From assembly GCF_031181185.1 (NCBI RefSeq), contig NZ_JAPSKZ010000014.1:1-36646 (forward strand): 36,646 bases of DNA, given 5' to 3'. The position numbers were made by a program, and so were the translations under genes. This DNA is from Phenylobacterium sp. Lineage in GTDB: Bacteria; Pseudomonadota; Alphaproteobacteria; Caulobacterales; Caulobacteraceae. Under the pieces are notes generated by a model. It did not search any database. It saw nothing but the letters and a program-made list of their open reading frames with translations, and was not told the origin of the DNA. Below, one piece after another: positions 1 to 8,889 of this stretch. The stretch's first letter is position 1. Every line of letters begins with the position of its first letter.

Positions 1-2
1 TC

Positions 3-125
3 GGGTCCGGCGGCAAGGGCGGCCGGGCGCATGCGCCGGACGAATGGATCGACGTGGCCAAGCCCGAGAGCGTGCGCGGCATGGGCGTCGGCCTGGCGGC
101 CCTCATCGCCATGGCGAACCGCTAG
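3..125 (+). CDS. M20-family metallopeptidase, C-terminal fragment (5' end outside window)
   Basis: Only the last 40 codons are present, read in the frame starting at base 3 and ending at TAG 123-125. The visible peptide contains GSGGKGGRAHAPDEWI followed by a helix-like tail (GVGLAALIAMAN). A Gly-rich stretch leading into AHAP(D/N)E is typical of the end of the catalytic domain of M20 peptidases and deacylases (carboxypeptidase G2, ArgE/DapE-like), where the His is a zinc ligand. That is a family-level inference from a short tail; the exact substrate cannot be told. It is followed after 6 bases by the flavoprotein gene, so the two could be co-transcribed. Confidence 0.55.
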   Translation, partial: GSGGKGGRAHAPDEWIDVAKPESVRGMGVGLAALIAMANR

Positions 126-131
126 CCGCCG

Positions 132-1313
132 ATGTCCAGCCAGGTCGCGATCGTCGGCGCGGGGCCCGCCGGGCTCTTCGCCGCCGAGCGGCTGGCCGGT
201 GCGGGTGTGGCTGTGACGGTGTACGACCGCATGCCGTCGGTCGCGCGCAAGTTCCTGATGGCCGGACGCGGCGGCCTGAACCTGACCCATTCAGAAGACT
301 TCGAGGCGTTCGTCGCACGCTATGGCGAGGCGTCGGCGTGGCTGCGGCCCTACCTAGAACGCTTCCCGCCGACCGCGCTGGTCGCCTGGGCCGAAGGCCT
401 GGGACAGCCGACCTTCGTGGGTTCGTCGGGGCGGGTGTTCCCCGCGGCGTTGAAGGCCTCTCCGCTGCTGCGGGCGTGGCTCACCAGGCTGGGCGGGCTG
501 GGCGTGGCGGTGCGCGTCCGCTCGGAATGGCGCGGCTGGACGGCCGACGGCGCGATGGTGCTGGGCGACGAGGAGGTCCGGCCGGACGCCGCGATCCTGG
601 CGCTGGGCGGCGCCTCGTGGCCGAAGCTGGGGACCGACGGCGGCTGGGCGGAGTTCCTGCCCCGGGACGTGACGCCATTTGCGCCGGCGAACATGGGCGT
701 CGACGTCGCCTGGAGCCCGGTGATGCAGGGCTTCGCCGGGCAGCCGCTGAAGGGCATCGCGCTGACCCACGGCGGTCGCACGGTGCGCGGCGAGGCGGTC
801 GTCAGCCGCTACGGCCTCGAGGGCGGCGCGGTCTATGCGATCTCGGCGGCGCTTCGCAAGGCGATCGCGGCCGACGGGGCGGCGGTGCTGGAGGTGGACC
901 TTCGGCCCGACATGAGCGTCGGCGCCCTGACCGCCCGACTGGCCAAGCCGCGGGGAAGCCAGAGCCTGTCGAACCATCTGCGCAAGGCGCTGAAGCTCTC
1001 TCCGGTCGAGACCAACCTGCTACGCGAGGCGCACGGCAAGGACCTGCCGGCGGAGCCCGGCGCCCTGGCCCGCGCGATCAAGGCGGCGCCTCTCAGGCTG
1101 ACCGGCGTGCAGGGCCTCGCCCGGGCGATCTCGTCGGCCGGCGGCGTCCGCCGGGACGCGGTGGACGAGAACCTGATGTTGACCTCACGGCCGGGCGTGT
1201 TCGTCGCCGGCGAGATGCTGGACTGGGAAGCGCCGACCGGCGGCTATCTGCTGCAGGCGAGCTTCGCGACCGGCCTGGCGGCCGCGGAGGGCGTCCTAAG
1301 GCGGCTGGAATAG
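132..1313 (+). CDS. NAD(P)/FAD-dependent oxidoreductase, HI0933/BaiN-like family
   Basis: The 393-residue protein opens with a classical FAD-binding Rossmann motif, VAIVGAGPAGLFAAERL (GxGxxG, about residues 5-21). This is followed by ARKFLMAGRGGLNLTHSE, the signature of the HI0933 flavoprotein family (the PP_4765-like branch, by recollection). The C-terminus carries a second FAD-contact segment, GVFVAGEMLDWEAPTGGYLLQASFATG, also standard for the family. Length is normal. The physiological substrate of these soluble flavoproteins is largely unknown; BaiN of gut clostridia acts on bile-acid intermediates, but nothing here supports that role. The ATG at 132 starts right at the family N-terminus although no strong Shine-Dalgarno precedes it. 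The ORF track's larger overlapping frame (44-2209) is a shadow here. Confidence 0.88.
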   Translation: MSSQVAIVGAGPAGLFAAERLAGAGVAVTVYDRMPSVARKFLMAGRGGLNLTHSEDFEAFVARYGEASAWLRPYLERFPPTALVAWAEGLGQPTFVGSSGRVFPAALKASPLLRAWLTRLGGLGVAVRVRSEWRGWTADGAMVLGDEEVRPDAAILALGGASWPKLGTDGGWAEFLPRDVTPFAPANMGVDVAWSPVMQGFAGQPLKGIALTHGGRTVRGEAVVSRYGLEGGAVYAISAALRKAIAADGAAVLEVDLRPDMSVGALTARLAKPRGSQSLSNHLRKALKLSPVETNLLREAHGKDLPAEPGALARAIKAAPLRLTGVQGLARAISSAGGVRRDAVDENLMLTSRPGVFVAGEMLDWEAPTGGYLLQASFATGLAAAEGVLRRLE

Positions 1314-1375
1314 ATGCGCCCTCGTCGGTGAAGCCGTCGGCCGGCGTGCTAAGCTCCTCCTCGGGAGGACGCGAG

Positions 1376-2209
1376 ATGGACAAGCTCACCGCCAGGTTCG
1401 ACGTCGACGGCCACGCCGCCGAGCTCCGGGAGCAGGGCTTCACCGTCATACGCGACTTCATGGACGCCGCGACCCTGCAGGCCGTGCGCGACAGCCTTGC
1501 GCCGTACATGGGCGCGCGCCGCGGACGCAACGCCTTCGAGGGCTTCAAGACAGAGCGGGTCTATACGCTGGTGGCGCGGGCCAAGGTGTTCGAGGACCTG
1601 ACCGCCGAGCCCCGCATCCTGGCGCTGCTCGACCGGTTCCTGCAGCCTGGCTACCTGCTGACCGCCAGCCAGTCGATCCAGATCAACCCCGGCGAGGCCG
1701 CGCAGGACCTGCATACCGACGACGGCTTCTATCGCCAGCCCCGGCCGAGACCCGCGATCAGCTACACCGTCATCGCGGCGGTGGACGCCTTCACCGCGGA
1801 GAACGGCGGGACCGAACTGATCCCCGGCAGCCACCTGTGGGGCGACGCCGGGGCGGAGGGACGGCCAAACGATCCGGCCGAACTCGAACGGATGCTGGTC
1901 CCGATGGAGATGCCGGCAGGCGCCTGCTTCGTGATGGCGGGGACCGTGCTCCACCGCGGCGGCGCGAACCGCAGCGACCGGCCGCGGCTGGCCTTCACGA
2001 ACCAGTATTGCGAACCCTGGGCGCGGACGCAGGAGAACTTCTTCCTCGGCGTCCCGGCCGAGCAGGTGCGCACGATGTCGCCGCGGCTGCAGACGCTGCT
2101 GGGTTACGAGATCTGGCCGCCGTTCATGGGCATGATCAGCTCGGTCCACCCGCGCAAGGCGCTGGAGCCCGGCTGGATTCCGCCGGTCGTGGCGCAGCGG
2201 CCGAACTAG
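1376..2209 (+). CDS. Phytanoyl-CoA dioxygenase (PhyH) family protein
   Basis: Predicted 277-residue Fe(II)/2-oxoglutarate-dependent oxygenase. I chose ATG 1376 because GGGAGG lies 7 bases upstream (1363-1368) and the upstream part of the ORF-track frame is only a shadow of the flavoprotein. The 2-His-1-carboxylate iron triad is visible: H113 and D115 in LHTDDGFY and H193 in VLHRGG, with R204 (DRPRLAF) placed to bind 2-oxoglutarate. GGTELIPGSH is a hallmark PhyH motif. Substrates in this family range over fatty acyl, quorum and secondary-metabolite molecules, so the reaction cannot be fixed. Its stop codon overlaps the stop of the convergent hydrolase gene in the tetranucleotide CTAG. Confidence 0.88.
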   Translation: MDKLTARFDVDGHAAELREQGFTVIRDFMDAATLQAVRDSLAPYMGARRGRNAFEGFKTERVYTLVARAKVFEDLTAEPRILALLDRFLQPGYLLTASQSIQINPGEAAQDLHTDDGFYRQPRPRPAISYTVIAAVDAFTAENGGTELIPGSHLWGDAGAEGRPNDPAELERMLVPMEMPAGACFVMAGTVLHRGGANRSDRPRLAFTNQYCEPWARTQENFFLGVPAEQVRTMSPRLQTLLGYEIWPPFMGMISSVHPRKALEPGWIPPVVAQRPN

Positions 2210-2943
2210 GCGAGGTTGCGGCGGAACAGGGCGAACAGGCGCTCCCAGTGGCGTTCGGCGGCGGCCTTGTCATAGGCGGCGCGCTGCGGGAAGGCGAAGC
2301 CGTGGTGGCAGCCGGGATAGAGCTCGACCTCGGCCTTGGCGCGGCTGTCCTTGAGCGCGGCGTCCAGCGCCTCGACCATCTCGAGCGGCGCGTAGGGGTC
2401 GATCTCGGCGCAGGCGAAGTAGAGCTCGGCCCTGGTCTTCTGGGCCGCCAGGTGCGGGCTGTCGGCGCGGTCGGTGACCAGCTGGACGCCGTACAGCGAG
2501 GCGGCGCAGCGAATGCGCTCGGGATGGCGGGCGGCGGCGTTGATCGCGTACTGGCCGCTCATGCAGTAGCCGATGGCGCCCGCCGGGCCCTGGCTGGCGG
2601 CGGGGTCGCGGTCGGCGAAGTCCAGCAGGGCGTCGGCGTCTTCCATCACCATGGGGATGTCGATGGAGCCCATCAGCTCGAACATCCGCGCCCGGGCCTC
2701 GGCCTCGGGCAGCGGCGGCAGGTCGGCGAGTTCAAGGACGCCGCGCCGGTAATAGAGGTTCGGCAGCATCACATAGTAGCCGACGGTGGCGATCCGCCGG
2801 GCCATGTCGCGCAGCTCCTCGCGGATCGCCGGGGCGTCCATGAAGAAGAGGACGATAGGGTGCGGCCCGCCACGCTCGGGGTGCGCGATGAAGGTGGTGG
2901 TGGCCCCATCTTTGGTGGGGATGTCGATCGTCTGTTCGATCAC
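2206..2943 (-). CDS. Dienelactone hydrolase family protein
   Basis: Predicted 245-residue alpha/beta hydrolase. The start is GTG at 2943, chosen because a perfect AAGGAG sits 6 bases upstream; the long ORF-track frame upstream is antiparallel shadow of cckA. The Cys-Asp-His triad of dienelactone hydrolases is visible: C127 in GAIGYCMSGQ, D182 in CAEIDPYAP and H214 in GCHHGFAF. The N-terminus (PTKDGATTTFIAHPE) is also typical of the family, including relatives annotated as carboxymethylenebutenolidase. There is no neighbouring chlorocatechol pathway, so true dienelactone activity is unlikely and a general esterase or lactonase role is more plausible. It lies 53 bases downstream of cckA on the same strand and converges on the PhyH gene. 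Confidence 0.88.
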   Translation of the reverse strand: MIEQTIDIPTKDGATTTFIAHPERGGPHPIVLFFMDAPAIREELRDMARRIATVGYYVMLPNLYYRRGVLELADLPPLPEAEARARMFELMGSIDIPMVMEDADALLDFADRDPAASQGPAGAIGYCMSGQYAINAAARHPERIRCAASLYGVQLVTDRADSPHLAAQKTRAELYFACAEIDPYAPLEMVEALDAALKDSRAKAEVELYPGCHHGFAFPQRAAYDKAAAERHWERLFALFRRNLA

Positions 2944-2996
2944 GGCGCGCTCCTTGGCCAGGAACGCTAGGCAAGAGACCCCGCCCGAGGCAAGCC

Positions 2997-5096
2997 TCAG
3001 GCCGCTTTCTGCAGCTCCTGCTTCACGCGCTCGGCCAGGGTCTTGATGTCGATCGGCTTGGGCAGGAACGACACGTTGCGCTCGCCCTCCAGCAGGTCCG
3101 AGAACTCGCTCTCGGCGTAGCCGGAGATGAACATCACCGGCGCGGCGCCCAGGTACTGGCGGGCCTGTTTCAGGAGGTCGGGCCCCTGCATGCCCGGCAT
3201 GACCACGTCGGAGATCATCAGGTCGATCTCGCCGGCGTGGGTTTCGGCGTACTCCAGGGCCTCCTCGCCGCTGGCGGCCTCGATCACCTCGTAGCCGCGG
3301 GCGCGCAGCAGCTTGGCCGCCACGCCGCGGACGGCGTCCTCGTCCTCGACGAACAGAATGCGGCCGGCGCCGGAGAGGTCGCGGGCGGCGGGACGCTTGG
3401 GCTTGGCGATCGGCTCGGGCGGCGGGGCCACGATGGCGGCCGGCACGTGCACGGGCAGGAAGATGCGGAAGGCCGCGCCCTCGCCCGGGCGCGAGTCCAC
3501 CGAAATCCAGCCGTCGGACTGCTTGACGATGCCATAGACGGTGGCGAGGCCAAGGCCCGTCCCCTCGCCCACCGGCTTGGTGGTGAAGAAGGGGTCGAAG
3601 ATCTTGTCCATCGCCTCGGGCGGGATCCCGGGGCCGTCGTCCGAGACCTGGACCAGGGCATGGTCGCCCTGGGCCATCGGATAGCCGAGGTTGCGCGCCT
3701 CTTCCTGCGTGACCCGACCGGTCTTGATCTTGATGCGGCTGCCGCCGTGGCTGCGGATGGCGTCGCGGGCGTTGACCACAAGGTTCATCACCGCGGTGTC
3801 CAGCTGGCCGCGATCGGCGCGGACGTGGGGCAGGTTGCGGCCGTAGTCGGTGACGAGCTTGATGTCCTCGGGGAGCAGCCGGCGGAGCAGGACCTCGGAT
3901 TCCGAGATCATCTCGCCCACGTCCAGGATCTCGCGCTGGACCGTCTGCTTGCGCGAGAAGGCGAGCAGCTTGCGGACCAGGTCGGCCGCCCGCATCGAGG
4001 TCTGCTTGATTTCGTTCAGGCCCTCGTAAGAGGGATCGCCCACCGGGTGGCGTGCGGCGAGCACGTCCAGCTGCATCAGGATGGCGGTCAGCAGGTTGTT
4101 GAAGTCGTGGGCGACGCCGCCGGCCAGCTGGCCGATGGCCTGCATCTTCTGGCTCTGGGACAGCTGCAGTTCGATCTGCTTCTGCTCGGAGACGTCGACG
4201 AGATAGGCCACCCAGCGCCCATCGCTCTTCGACAGGTACAGGTGGGCGATGCGCTGCGGGTCGTGCGCCAGGCGGACCTCCAGCGGCGCCTTGCCGTCGG
4301 CCAGCCGCTGGGCGGCGTCGGCGCGGCTGGAGGGCTCGATCAGCTCGCCGAACGGCTGGCCGACCTGCCACGCGCCGGCGACGGACTTCAGCGCCGGATT
4401 GGCTTCGACGATGGTGGCCTCGAACGGATCCTCGCCCTCGATGAGGGCGGCGCCGAAGGGCGAGGCGGCGGCGAAGGCGTCCAGCACCTTCGGCGGCGGC
4501 GCCTTGGCGTTCGAGAAGGCGTTCAGCACCTCCATCGCCGCCGACGGCAGGGCCAGCGTGCCGCCCTGCCCCGTCAGGCGGACCAGATAGCGGCGAGGGC
4601 CGACGGGCGAGATCAGCGCCTTGCGTTCCTCGCCGGCCACCTTGAGCAGCGCGCGGCCGAGGTCGCCCCGGCGGGCGGCGGCGAGGGCGCCGAACAGGCT
4701 GGCGGCGGCCGCGCCGCTCTTGGGCAGGCGCATGGCCGGACCCATGGCCTCCCGCCAGGCGGCGTTGGCGACCGACAGCTTGCCGTCGGGCGCAGCGATG
4801 GCGGCGGGCTCGTCCAGGGCGGCCAGGAAGGTCTCGGCGCCCTGGTCGCTCTCGACGGGAGCCTCGGACCCGGTGCGCAGGACGAACAGGCCCAGGCAGG
4901 CGACCCCGGCCAGCCCGATCAGCAGCATCATGCTGGCGAGCGTCGCCGGGCCGGCGTCGAGCGCCGGCGCCGCGGCGAAGCCCACGGCGAGCAGGAAGAA
5001 CACGATCGCGGCCCCGGTCAGGGGATCGAAGCGGTTCCTGGGCTTGGACGGCGGTTCGGCCAACGAGAGGGCCTCCGGCGATTCGGTCTTCAGCAT
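2997..5096 (-). CDS. cckA: Cell-cycle hybrid histidine kinase CckA
   Basis: Predicted 699-residue membrane hybrid kinase. Two N-terminal membrane segments (about 27-45 and 52-74) precede two PAS-like regions, a DHp helix with phospho-acceptor H330 in [14 protein letters not shown], an ATPase domain (N box [11 protein letters not shown] boxes DDGPGIP and [11 protein letters not shown]) and a receiver domain with D630 in [15 protein letters not shown]. In Caulobacter, CckA phosphorylates ChpT, which passes phosphate to CtrA and CpdR; the phospho-sites there (H322, D623 by recollection) lie at nearly the same spacing. ATG 5096 lies 4 bases after the flhB stop, so translation is probably coupled to the flagellar genes. 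The upstream MRRLSPCDT extension in the ORF track would overlap flhB and is less likely. Confidence 0.93.
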   Translation of the reverse strand: MLKTESPEALSLAEPPSKPRNRFDPLTGAAIVFFLLAVGFAAAPALDAGPATLASMMLLIGLAGVACLGLFVLRTGSEAPVESDQGAETFLAALDEPAAIAAPDGKLSVANAAWREAMGPAMRLPKSGAAAASLFGALAAARRGDLGRALLKVAGEERKALISPVGPRRYLVRLTGQGGTLALPSAAMEVLNAFSNAKAPPPKVLDAFAAASPFGAALIEGEDPFEATIVEANPALKSVAGAWQVGQPFGELIEPSSRADAAQRLADGKAPLEVRLAHDPQRIAHLYLSKSDGRWVAYLVDVSEQKQIELQLSQSQKMQAIGQLAGGVAHDFNNLLTAILMQLDVLAARHPVGDPSYEGLNEIKQTSMRAADLVRKLLAFSRKQTVQREILDVGEMISESEVLLRRLLPEDIKLVTDYGRNLPHVRADRGQLDTAVMNLVVNARDAIRSHGGSRIKIKTGRVTQEEARNLGYPMAQGDHALVQVSDDGPGIPPEAMDKIFDPFFTTKPVGEGTGLGLATVYGIVKQSDGWISVDSRPGEGAAFRIFLPVHVPAAIVAPPPEPIAKPKRPAARDLSGAGRILFVEDEDAVRGVAAKLLRARGYEVIEAASGEEALEYAETHAGEIDLMISDVVMPGMQGPDLLKQARQYLGAAPVMFISGYAESEFSDLLEGERNVSFLPKPIDIKTLAERVKQELQKAA

Positions 5097-5100
5097 TGTG

Positions 5101-6186
5101 TCACAGGGGCTTAGGCGCCGCACGGCGCGCGCCGCGTCCGGCGTTGAGGATGAAGCCGATGATCTTGGCGACGGCTTCGTAGTGGGCGGGCGGGATCATG
5201 TCGTCCACCTCGACCGCGGCATAAAGCGCGCGGGCGAGCGGCGGGTCTTCGATGACGGGCACGCCGGCCTCCTCGGCGACGGCGCGGATCTTAAGGGCGA
5301 GGCTGTCGAGGCCTTTGGCGACGCATAGCGGCGCGCCGGTGGAGTCGGCTTCGTACTTCAGCGCCACGGCGTAGTGGGTCGGGTTCATGATCACGACGGT
5401 CGCGTCGGGCACCGCCTGTATCATCCGCCGGCGGGCGCGTTCGATCCGCAGCTGCTTCTGCCGGGCCTTCACGTGCGGGTCGCCGTCGGTCTGCTTGTAG
5501 TCCTCCTTCACCTCTTCCCGGCTCATGCGCATCCGCTTCATGAAGCGGTGGCGCTGCCACAGCCAGTCGGCGCCGGCGATGCTGAGCGAGAGCGCGGCGG
5601 CGGCGAAGATCAGCCGCTTCAGGATCTCCAGCGCGAACGGCAGCATGGCGATCGGGTCGAGGGCCGAAAGATTGGCCAGCTGAGAGACGTAGGGCTTCAG
5701 CACCCACCAGCCCAAGACGGAGGTGATGATGACCTTCAGCGTGGACTTGGCGAACTGCATCAGCCCGTCGGGACCGAAAATCTTCTTGAAGCCGCTGAGC
5801 GGCGACACCTTCTTCAGGTCGGGCTTGAGCTTCTCGCCCGAGAACATGAGGCCCGTCTGCATCAGGTTGCCGGCCACGCCGCAGATCATCGCCACGCTGA
5901 AGACGATCGCCAGCGCCGGGGCGGCGGCCAGGATGGCGTGACGGGCGACGCCCACGCCGCCCTGGCCGTCCAGGGCGATCTCATGCGGGTGGGCGATGAA
6001 CGGCACGAGCTCGTGGGCCAGGTTGCGCGACAGCCAGCCGCCGAAGATGAAGACGGCCGCCGACACGCCGGCCAGCACCGCGAATGCCGACAGGTCCGGC
6101 GTCTTGGGAACGTCGCCCTTCTCCCGCGCCTGGGATAGTTTTCGCGGTGTTGGTTCTTCTGTCTTGGAGGCGGCGTCTTCGCTCAT
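5101..6186 (-). CDS. flhB: Flagellar type III export protein FlhB
   Basis: Predicted 361-residue export-apparatus switch protein. The N-terminal EEPTPRKLSQAREKGDVP is the FlhB/YscU signature. Four hydrophobic segments follow between about residues 32 and 210, then a charged cytoplasmic domain with the autocleavage motif NPTH (N268-H271, in VIMNPTHYAVALKYE). FlhB cleaves itself there to change export specificity from rod/hook to filament substrates. Its ATG overlaps the fliR stop (ATGA), and its own TGA is 4 bases before cckA, so fliR, flhB and cckA form a translationally coupled unit. No key residue is missing. Confidence 0.97.
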   Translation of the reverse strand: MSEDAASKTEEPTPRKLSQAREKGDVPKTPDLSAFAVLAGVSAAVFIFGGWLSRNLAHELVPFIAHPHEIALDGQGGVGVARHAILAAAPALAIVFSVAMICGVAGNLMQTGLMFSGEKLKPDLKKVSPLSGFKKIFGPDGLMQFAKSTLKVIITSVLGWWVLKPYVSQLANLSALDPIAMLPFALEILKRLIFAAAALSLSIAGADWLWQRHRFMKRMRMSREEVKEDYKQTDGDPHVKARQKQLRIERARRRMIQAVPDATVVIMNPTHYAVALKYEADSTGAPLCVAKGLDSLALKIRAVAEEAGVPVIEDPPLARALYAAVEVDDMIPPAHYEAVAKIIGFILNAGRGARRAAPKPL

Positions 6187-6944
6187 GAGCCGAGGAAGGC
6201 CCCCACCAGCTCACGATAGCGGTCGACCCACACGAGGCCGATGACGCCCAGGCTGAGCGCAAACACCGCCAGACCCAGCAGCACGATGATGGGCGTGGCC
6301 ACGAAGAACACCTGGAACTGCGGCATGACCCGGCCGACCAGGCCCACGGCGACGTTGAAGATCAGCGAGAAGACCAGCACCGGCGCCGCCAGCTGCAGGC
6401 CCAGCGCGAACGAGCGGCTGAGGGTCTGGACGGCCAACTGGGCGGCGTCGGCGACGGGCACGTCCCGGCCGAAGGGGAACAGGCTGTAGGAGCGGACGAT
6501 CGCGGCCAGGAACATGTGGTGCAGGTCGGTCGTCATGATGAGGACGATCCCCAGCAGGCCCAGGAAGGTGGAGAGCGTCGGCGACGGCTGGGCCTGCATC
6601 GGGTTGGCGGTCTGTGCGAACGACAGCGTCGTGCCCAGCGAGACCATCTCGCCCGCGGTGGCCAGCGACATCATGAAGATGCGCAGGATGCCGCCGATCA
6701 TCAGGCCGATCAGGATCTCGCGGATCACCTCGCCGGCCATGGCGCCGGTCGTCGCCGGCAGCGCGGGCGCCGTCGGGCCCAGCACCGGGAACAGCATCAG
6801 CCCCAGCGCCAGCGCGAACGACAGCCGGATGCGCGGCGGGATGAACGTCTCGCCGATCCCCGGGATGAGCATGACGATCGCGCCCAGCCGCGCGAAGATG
6901 AGGCCGGCGGCGAAGACCTGCTGGGCTGTGGCGTAGGATTCCAT
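6183..6944 (-). CDS. fliR: Flagellar export gate protein FliR
   Basis: Predicted 253-residue multi-pass inner-membrane protein with about six hydrophobic segments. FliR-type features include FARLGAIVMLIPGIGETFIPPRIRLSFALALGLMLFP near the N-terminus and a conserved GRVMPQFQVFFVATPI segment in the C-terminal half. FliR joins FliP and FliQ in the helical export gate at the centre of the MS ring. Length matches the family. The gene begins 19 bases after the fliQ stop and overlaps flhB by 4 bases, the standard fliQ-fliR-flhB order. Confidence 0.96.
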   Translation of the reverse strand: MESYATAQQVFAAGLIFARLGAIVMLIPGIGETFIPPRIRLSFALALGLMLFPVLGPTAPALPATTGAMAGEVIREILIGLMIGGILRIFMMSLATAGEMVSLGTTLSFAQTANPMQAQPSPTLSTFLGLLGIVLIMTTDLHHMFLAAIVRSYSLFPFGRDVPVADAAQLAVQTLSRSFALGLQLAAPVLVFSLIFNVAVGLVGRVMPQFQVFFVATPIIVLLGLAVFALSLGVIGLVWVDRYRELVGAFLGS

Positions 6945-6963
6945 GGGGCCTTGCCGCCCCGGC

Positions 6964-7227
6964 TCACATCGCCGCGATGCGGGCCGCGATGTGCTGCATG
7001 AAGCCGCTCATCAGCGCGCCCATGAGCGGCAGGAAAATCAGGAGCGAGACGAAGATCGCGACGATCTTCGGCGCATAGACGAGGGTGGCTTCCTGGATCT
7101 GGGTGAGGGCCTGCAACAGGCCGATGCCGACGCCCACGATCAGGCCCACGATCAGCACCGGCGCCGACAGCTGGATGGTGAGCCAGATGGCGTCGCGCCC
7201 GACGTCCAGAACCTCGGCGCCGCTCAT
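6964..7227 (-). CDS. fliQ: Flagellar export gate protein FliQ
   Basis: Predicted 87-residue protein with two transmembrane helices (about 14-39 and 52-74) joined by the conserved loop QALTQIQEATLVYAPKI, which identifies FliQ/SctS-type gate subunits. It is the first gene of the fliQ-fliR-flhB-cckA unit. A GGGGG tract about 5 bases before the ATG can act as ribosome-binding site. The upstream region to the neighbouring transporter (99 bases) holds a TTAACCAT CtrA half-site about 64 bases from the ATG, consistent with early flagellar class II control in Caulobacterales. Confidence 0.95.
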   Translation of the reverse strand: MSGAEVLDVGRDAIWLTIQLSAPVLIVGLIVGVGIGLLQALTQIQEATLVYAPKIVAIFVSLLIFLPLMGALMSGFMQHIAARIAAM

Positions 7228-7290
7228 GAAATCCCCCGAAAGAACACTGAAAACGGCGGCCGACTCCGCCGGGGCCAGAGTCGGGCCAGT

Positions 7291-7298
7291 ATGGTTAA
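7291..7298 (-). promoter_or_regulatory. CtrA half-site (TTAACCAT) upstream of fliQ
   Basis: On the minus strand the sequence reads GTTCGTTAACCATACT, containing the TTAACCAT half-motif described for CtrA in Caulobacter. The partner TTAA expected 11 bases upstream is absent (GTAG instead), so it is a half-site rather than a full box. It lies 64-71 bases upstream of the fliQ ATG, a workable promoter distance. That this site is bound is inference. Confidence 0.5.
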
Positions 7299-7326
7299 CG
7301 AACGGCTACCGGTGGGCAGGAATTGC

Positions 7327-8889
7327 CTAGAGCCCGAGGTCGTTCTCGAGCTGCCGGGCGGCCTGGGCGGGCGTCGCCTTCCCCGCCTCCCGGTCGACGC
7401 TGTAGTTGGCCGCGCGCATGGCTTCGACGGGGACCTTGCCGATGAGCGGCTGCAGGACGCCGAGCAGGCGGCGGTCGCCGGCCCGCTTCGGCGAGACCAG
7501 GACGACGGCGTCGTAGGGCGGGATCGCCCCTTTCGGGTCGGTCAGCACGACGAGCCGGTCGGCGGCGATGCGGCCATCCGACGAGAACGCCGAGATCACG
7601 TCGGCCTCGCCGCCGGCGAGCGCTCGGTACATGAAGGTCGGCTGGTAGGACCGGGCGCTGCGGAAGTTCAGGCCGTAGGCCGCCTCGACCGCCTTCCATT
7701 CGGGCCGGGAGAGGAACTCCAGGTCCGAGCCCAGCGCGAGCCCTGGCGCCCGACGCGCCAGGTCGTCCAGGCTCGCCACGCCCAGCTCCCGGGCGCGGTC
7801 GGGCCGCATGACGAAGGCGTAGGCGTTCTCGAAGCCCAGCGAGCCCAGCACCTGCACGCCGTCGCGGCGGGCGAGTTCGGCCGTGAGCTGGTCCAGCACC
7901 GCCTGGCGGCCGGGATTGTCCGTGCGGCCCAGCACGTTCGTCCAGAGCGTGCCCGAGTAGTCGACGTAGACGTCCACCTCGCCAGCGGCCAGCGCCCGGT
8001 AGGCGACGGCGCTGCCCAGGTCCTCCTTGCGCGAGACGCGAGCCCCGCCCCGTTCGAGGCGCCCCGCGATCAGCTCGGCCAGGATGTACTGCTCGGAGAA
8101 GTTCTTGGCGCCCACAACGTAGGCCGCCGGCCGGCCGAAGCTGGCGAGCGGCAGGACGGCCAGCGCGACGCCTGCGAAGAGCGCGGCCGCCGCGCCAAGG
8201 GCCAACCCGCGCCGCCGACGGCGGACGCCCGCCTCGGCCAGGCCCAGCAGTTGGTCGGCGACCAGGGCCAACAGCGCAGAGGCCGCGCAGCCGAAGAGGA
8301 CGAAGACCCAGTTCTCGGTCTGCAGCCCTGCGAAGATGTAGTTGCCGAGGCTGGTCTGGCCGACCGGCGTCGAGAGCGTGGCCGCGCCGATGGTCCAGAC
8401 GGCGGCGGTGCGTACGCCGGCCATGATCACGGGCGCGGCCAGCGGCAGCTCCACCTGGAACAGCCTCTGACGCGCATCCAGTCCCAGGGCGTCGGCGGCC
8501 TCGCGCACGGCGGGGTCGATGCCGCCCAGGCCGGCGACGGTGTTCCGCAGGATCGGCAGCATGGAATAGAGCGTCAGGGCCAGCAGGGACGGCAGAAAGC
8601 CGAGCGCCGAGAAGCCGCCGCCGAAGATCGCCCGGCTCAGCGCCGAGAGCGCCAGCAGCAGGGGATAGAACAGGGCGAGCAGCGCCAGGCTTGGGATGGT
8701 CTGGATCAGGCTGGCGAGGGCCATCAGGGGCCAGCGGAGCCGGGCGCTGCGGGCGGCGGCCACCGCCAGCGGCAGGCTGATCGCGACGCCCAGGGCCAGG
8801 GCGCTGGCGCTGAGCAGCACGTGCCAGGCGAGGTACTCCGGCAGGCGCTCGAAAGCGGCGGCCAAACGTGGGCTCCACTGGGCGTTCAT
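7327..8889 (-). CDS. ABC transporter permease fused to OpuAC-type substrate-binding domain
   Basis: A 520-residue fusion. Residues about 1-215 are a BPD-type permease with several membrane helices and the EAA loop (EAADALGLDARQRLFQVELPLAAP, about 130-153). After an arginine patch (RRRRR) and another membrane helix (about 229-249), residues about 255-515 form a periplasmic binding domain opening with VGAKNFSEQYILAELIAG, the OpuAC/QAT-family signature. Known relatives import glycine betaine, choline or carnitine; fused permease-binding proteins of this layout also include EgtU, an ergothioneine importer. The substrate cannot be decided by eye. The ATG overlaps the ATPase stop (ATGA), and the two genes would make a complete two-gene importer. 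It separates two blocks of flagellar genes. Confidence 0.9.
   Translation of the reverse strand: MNAQWSPRLAAAFERLPEYLAWHVLLSASALALGVAISLPLAVAAARSARLRWPLMALASLIQTIPSLALLALFYPLLLALSALSRAIFGGGFSALGFLPSLLALTLYSMLPILRNTVAGLGGIDPAVREAADALGLDARQRLFQVELPLAAPVIMAGVRTAAVWTIGAATLSTPVGQTSLGNYIFAGLQTENWVFVLFGCAASALLALVADQLLGLAEAGVRRRRRGLALGAAAALFAGVALAVLPLASFGRPAAYVVGAKNFSEQYILAELIAGRLERGGARVSRKEDLGSAVAYRALAAGEVDVYVDYSGTLWTNVLGRTDNPGRQAVLDQLTAELARRDGVQVLGSLGFENAYAFVMRPDRARELGVASLDDLARRAPGLALGSDLEFLSRPEWKAVEAAYGLNFRSARSYQPTFMYRALAGGEADVISAFSSDGRIAADRLVVLTDPKGAIPPYDAVVLVSPKRAGDRRLLGVLQPLIGKVPVEAMRAANYSVDREAGKATPAQAARQLENDLGL

Noticed and set aside
44-1375. Long plus-strand ORF preceding the PhyH frame
   Set aside because: It overlaps the convincing FAD flavoprotein in another frame, is Arg/Gly/Pro-rich as expected of a GC-rich shadow, and only its last 278 codons (from 1376) encode a recognisable family.
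3237-5114. 625-codon plus-strand ORF antisense to cckA
   Set aside because: No domain signature, His/Gln/Gly-rich composition typical of the antisense of GC-rich coding DNA, and complete overlap with a well-supported kinase gene.
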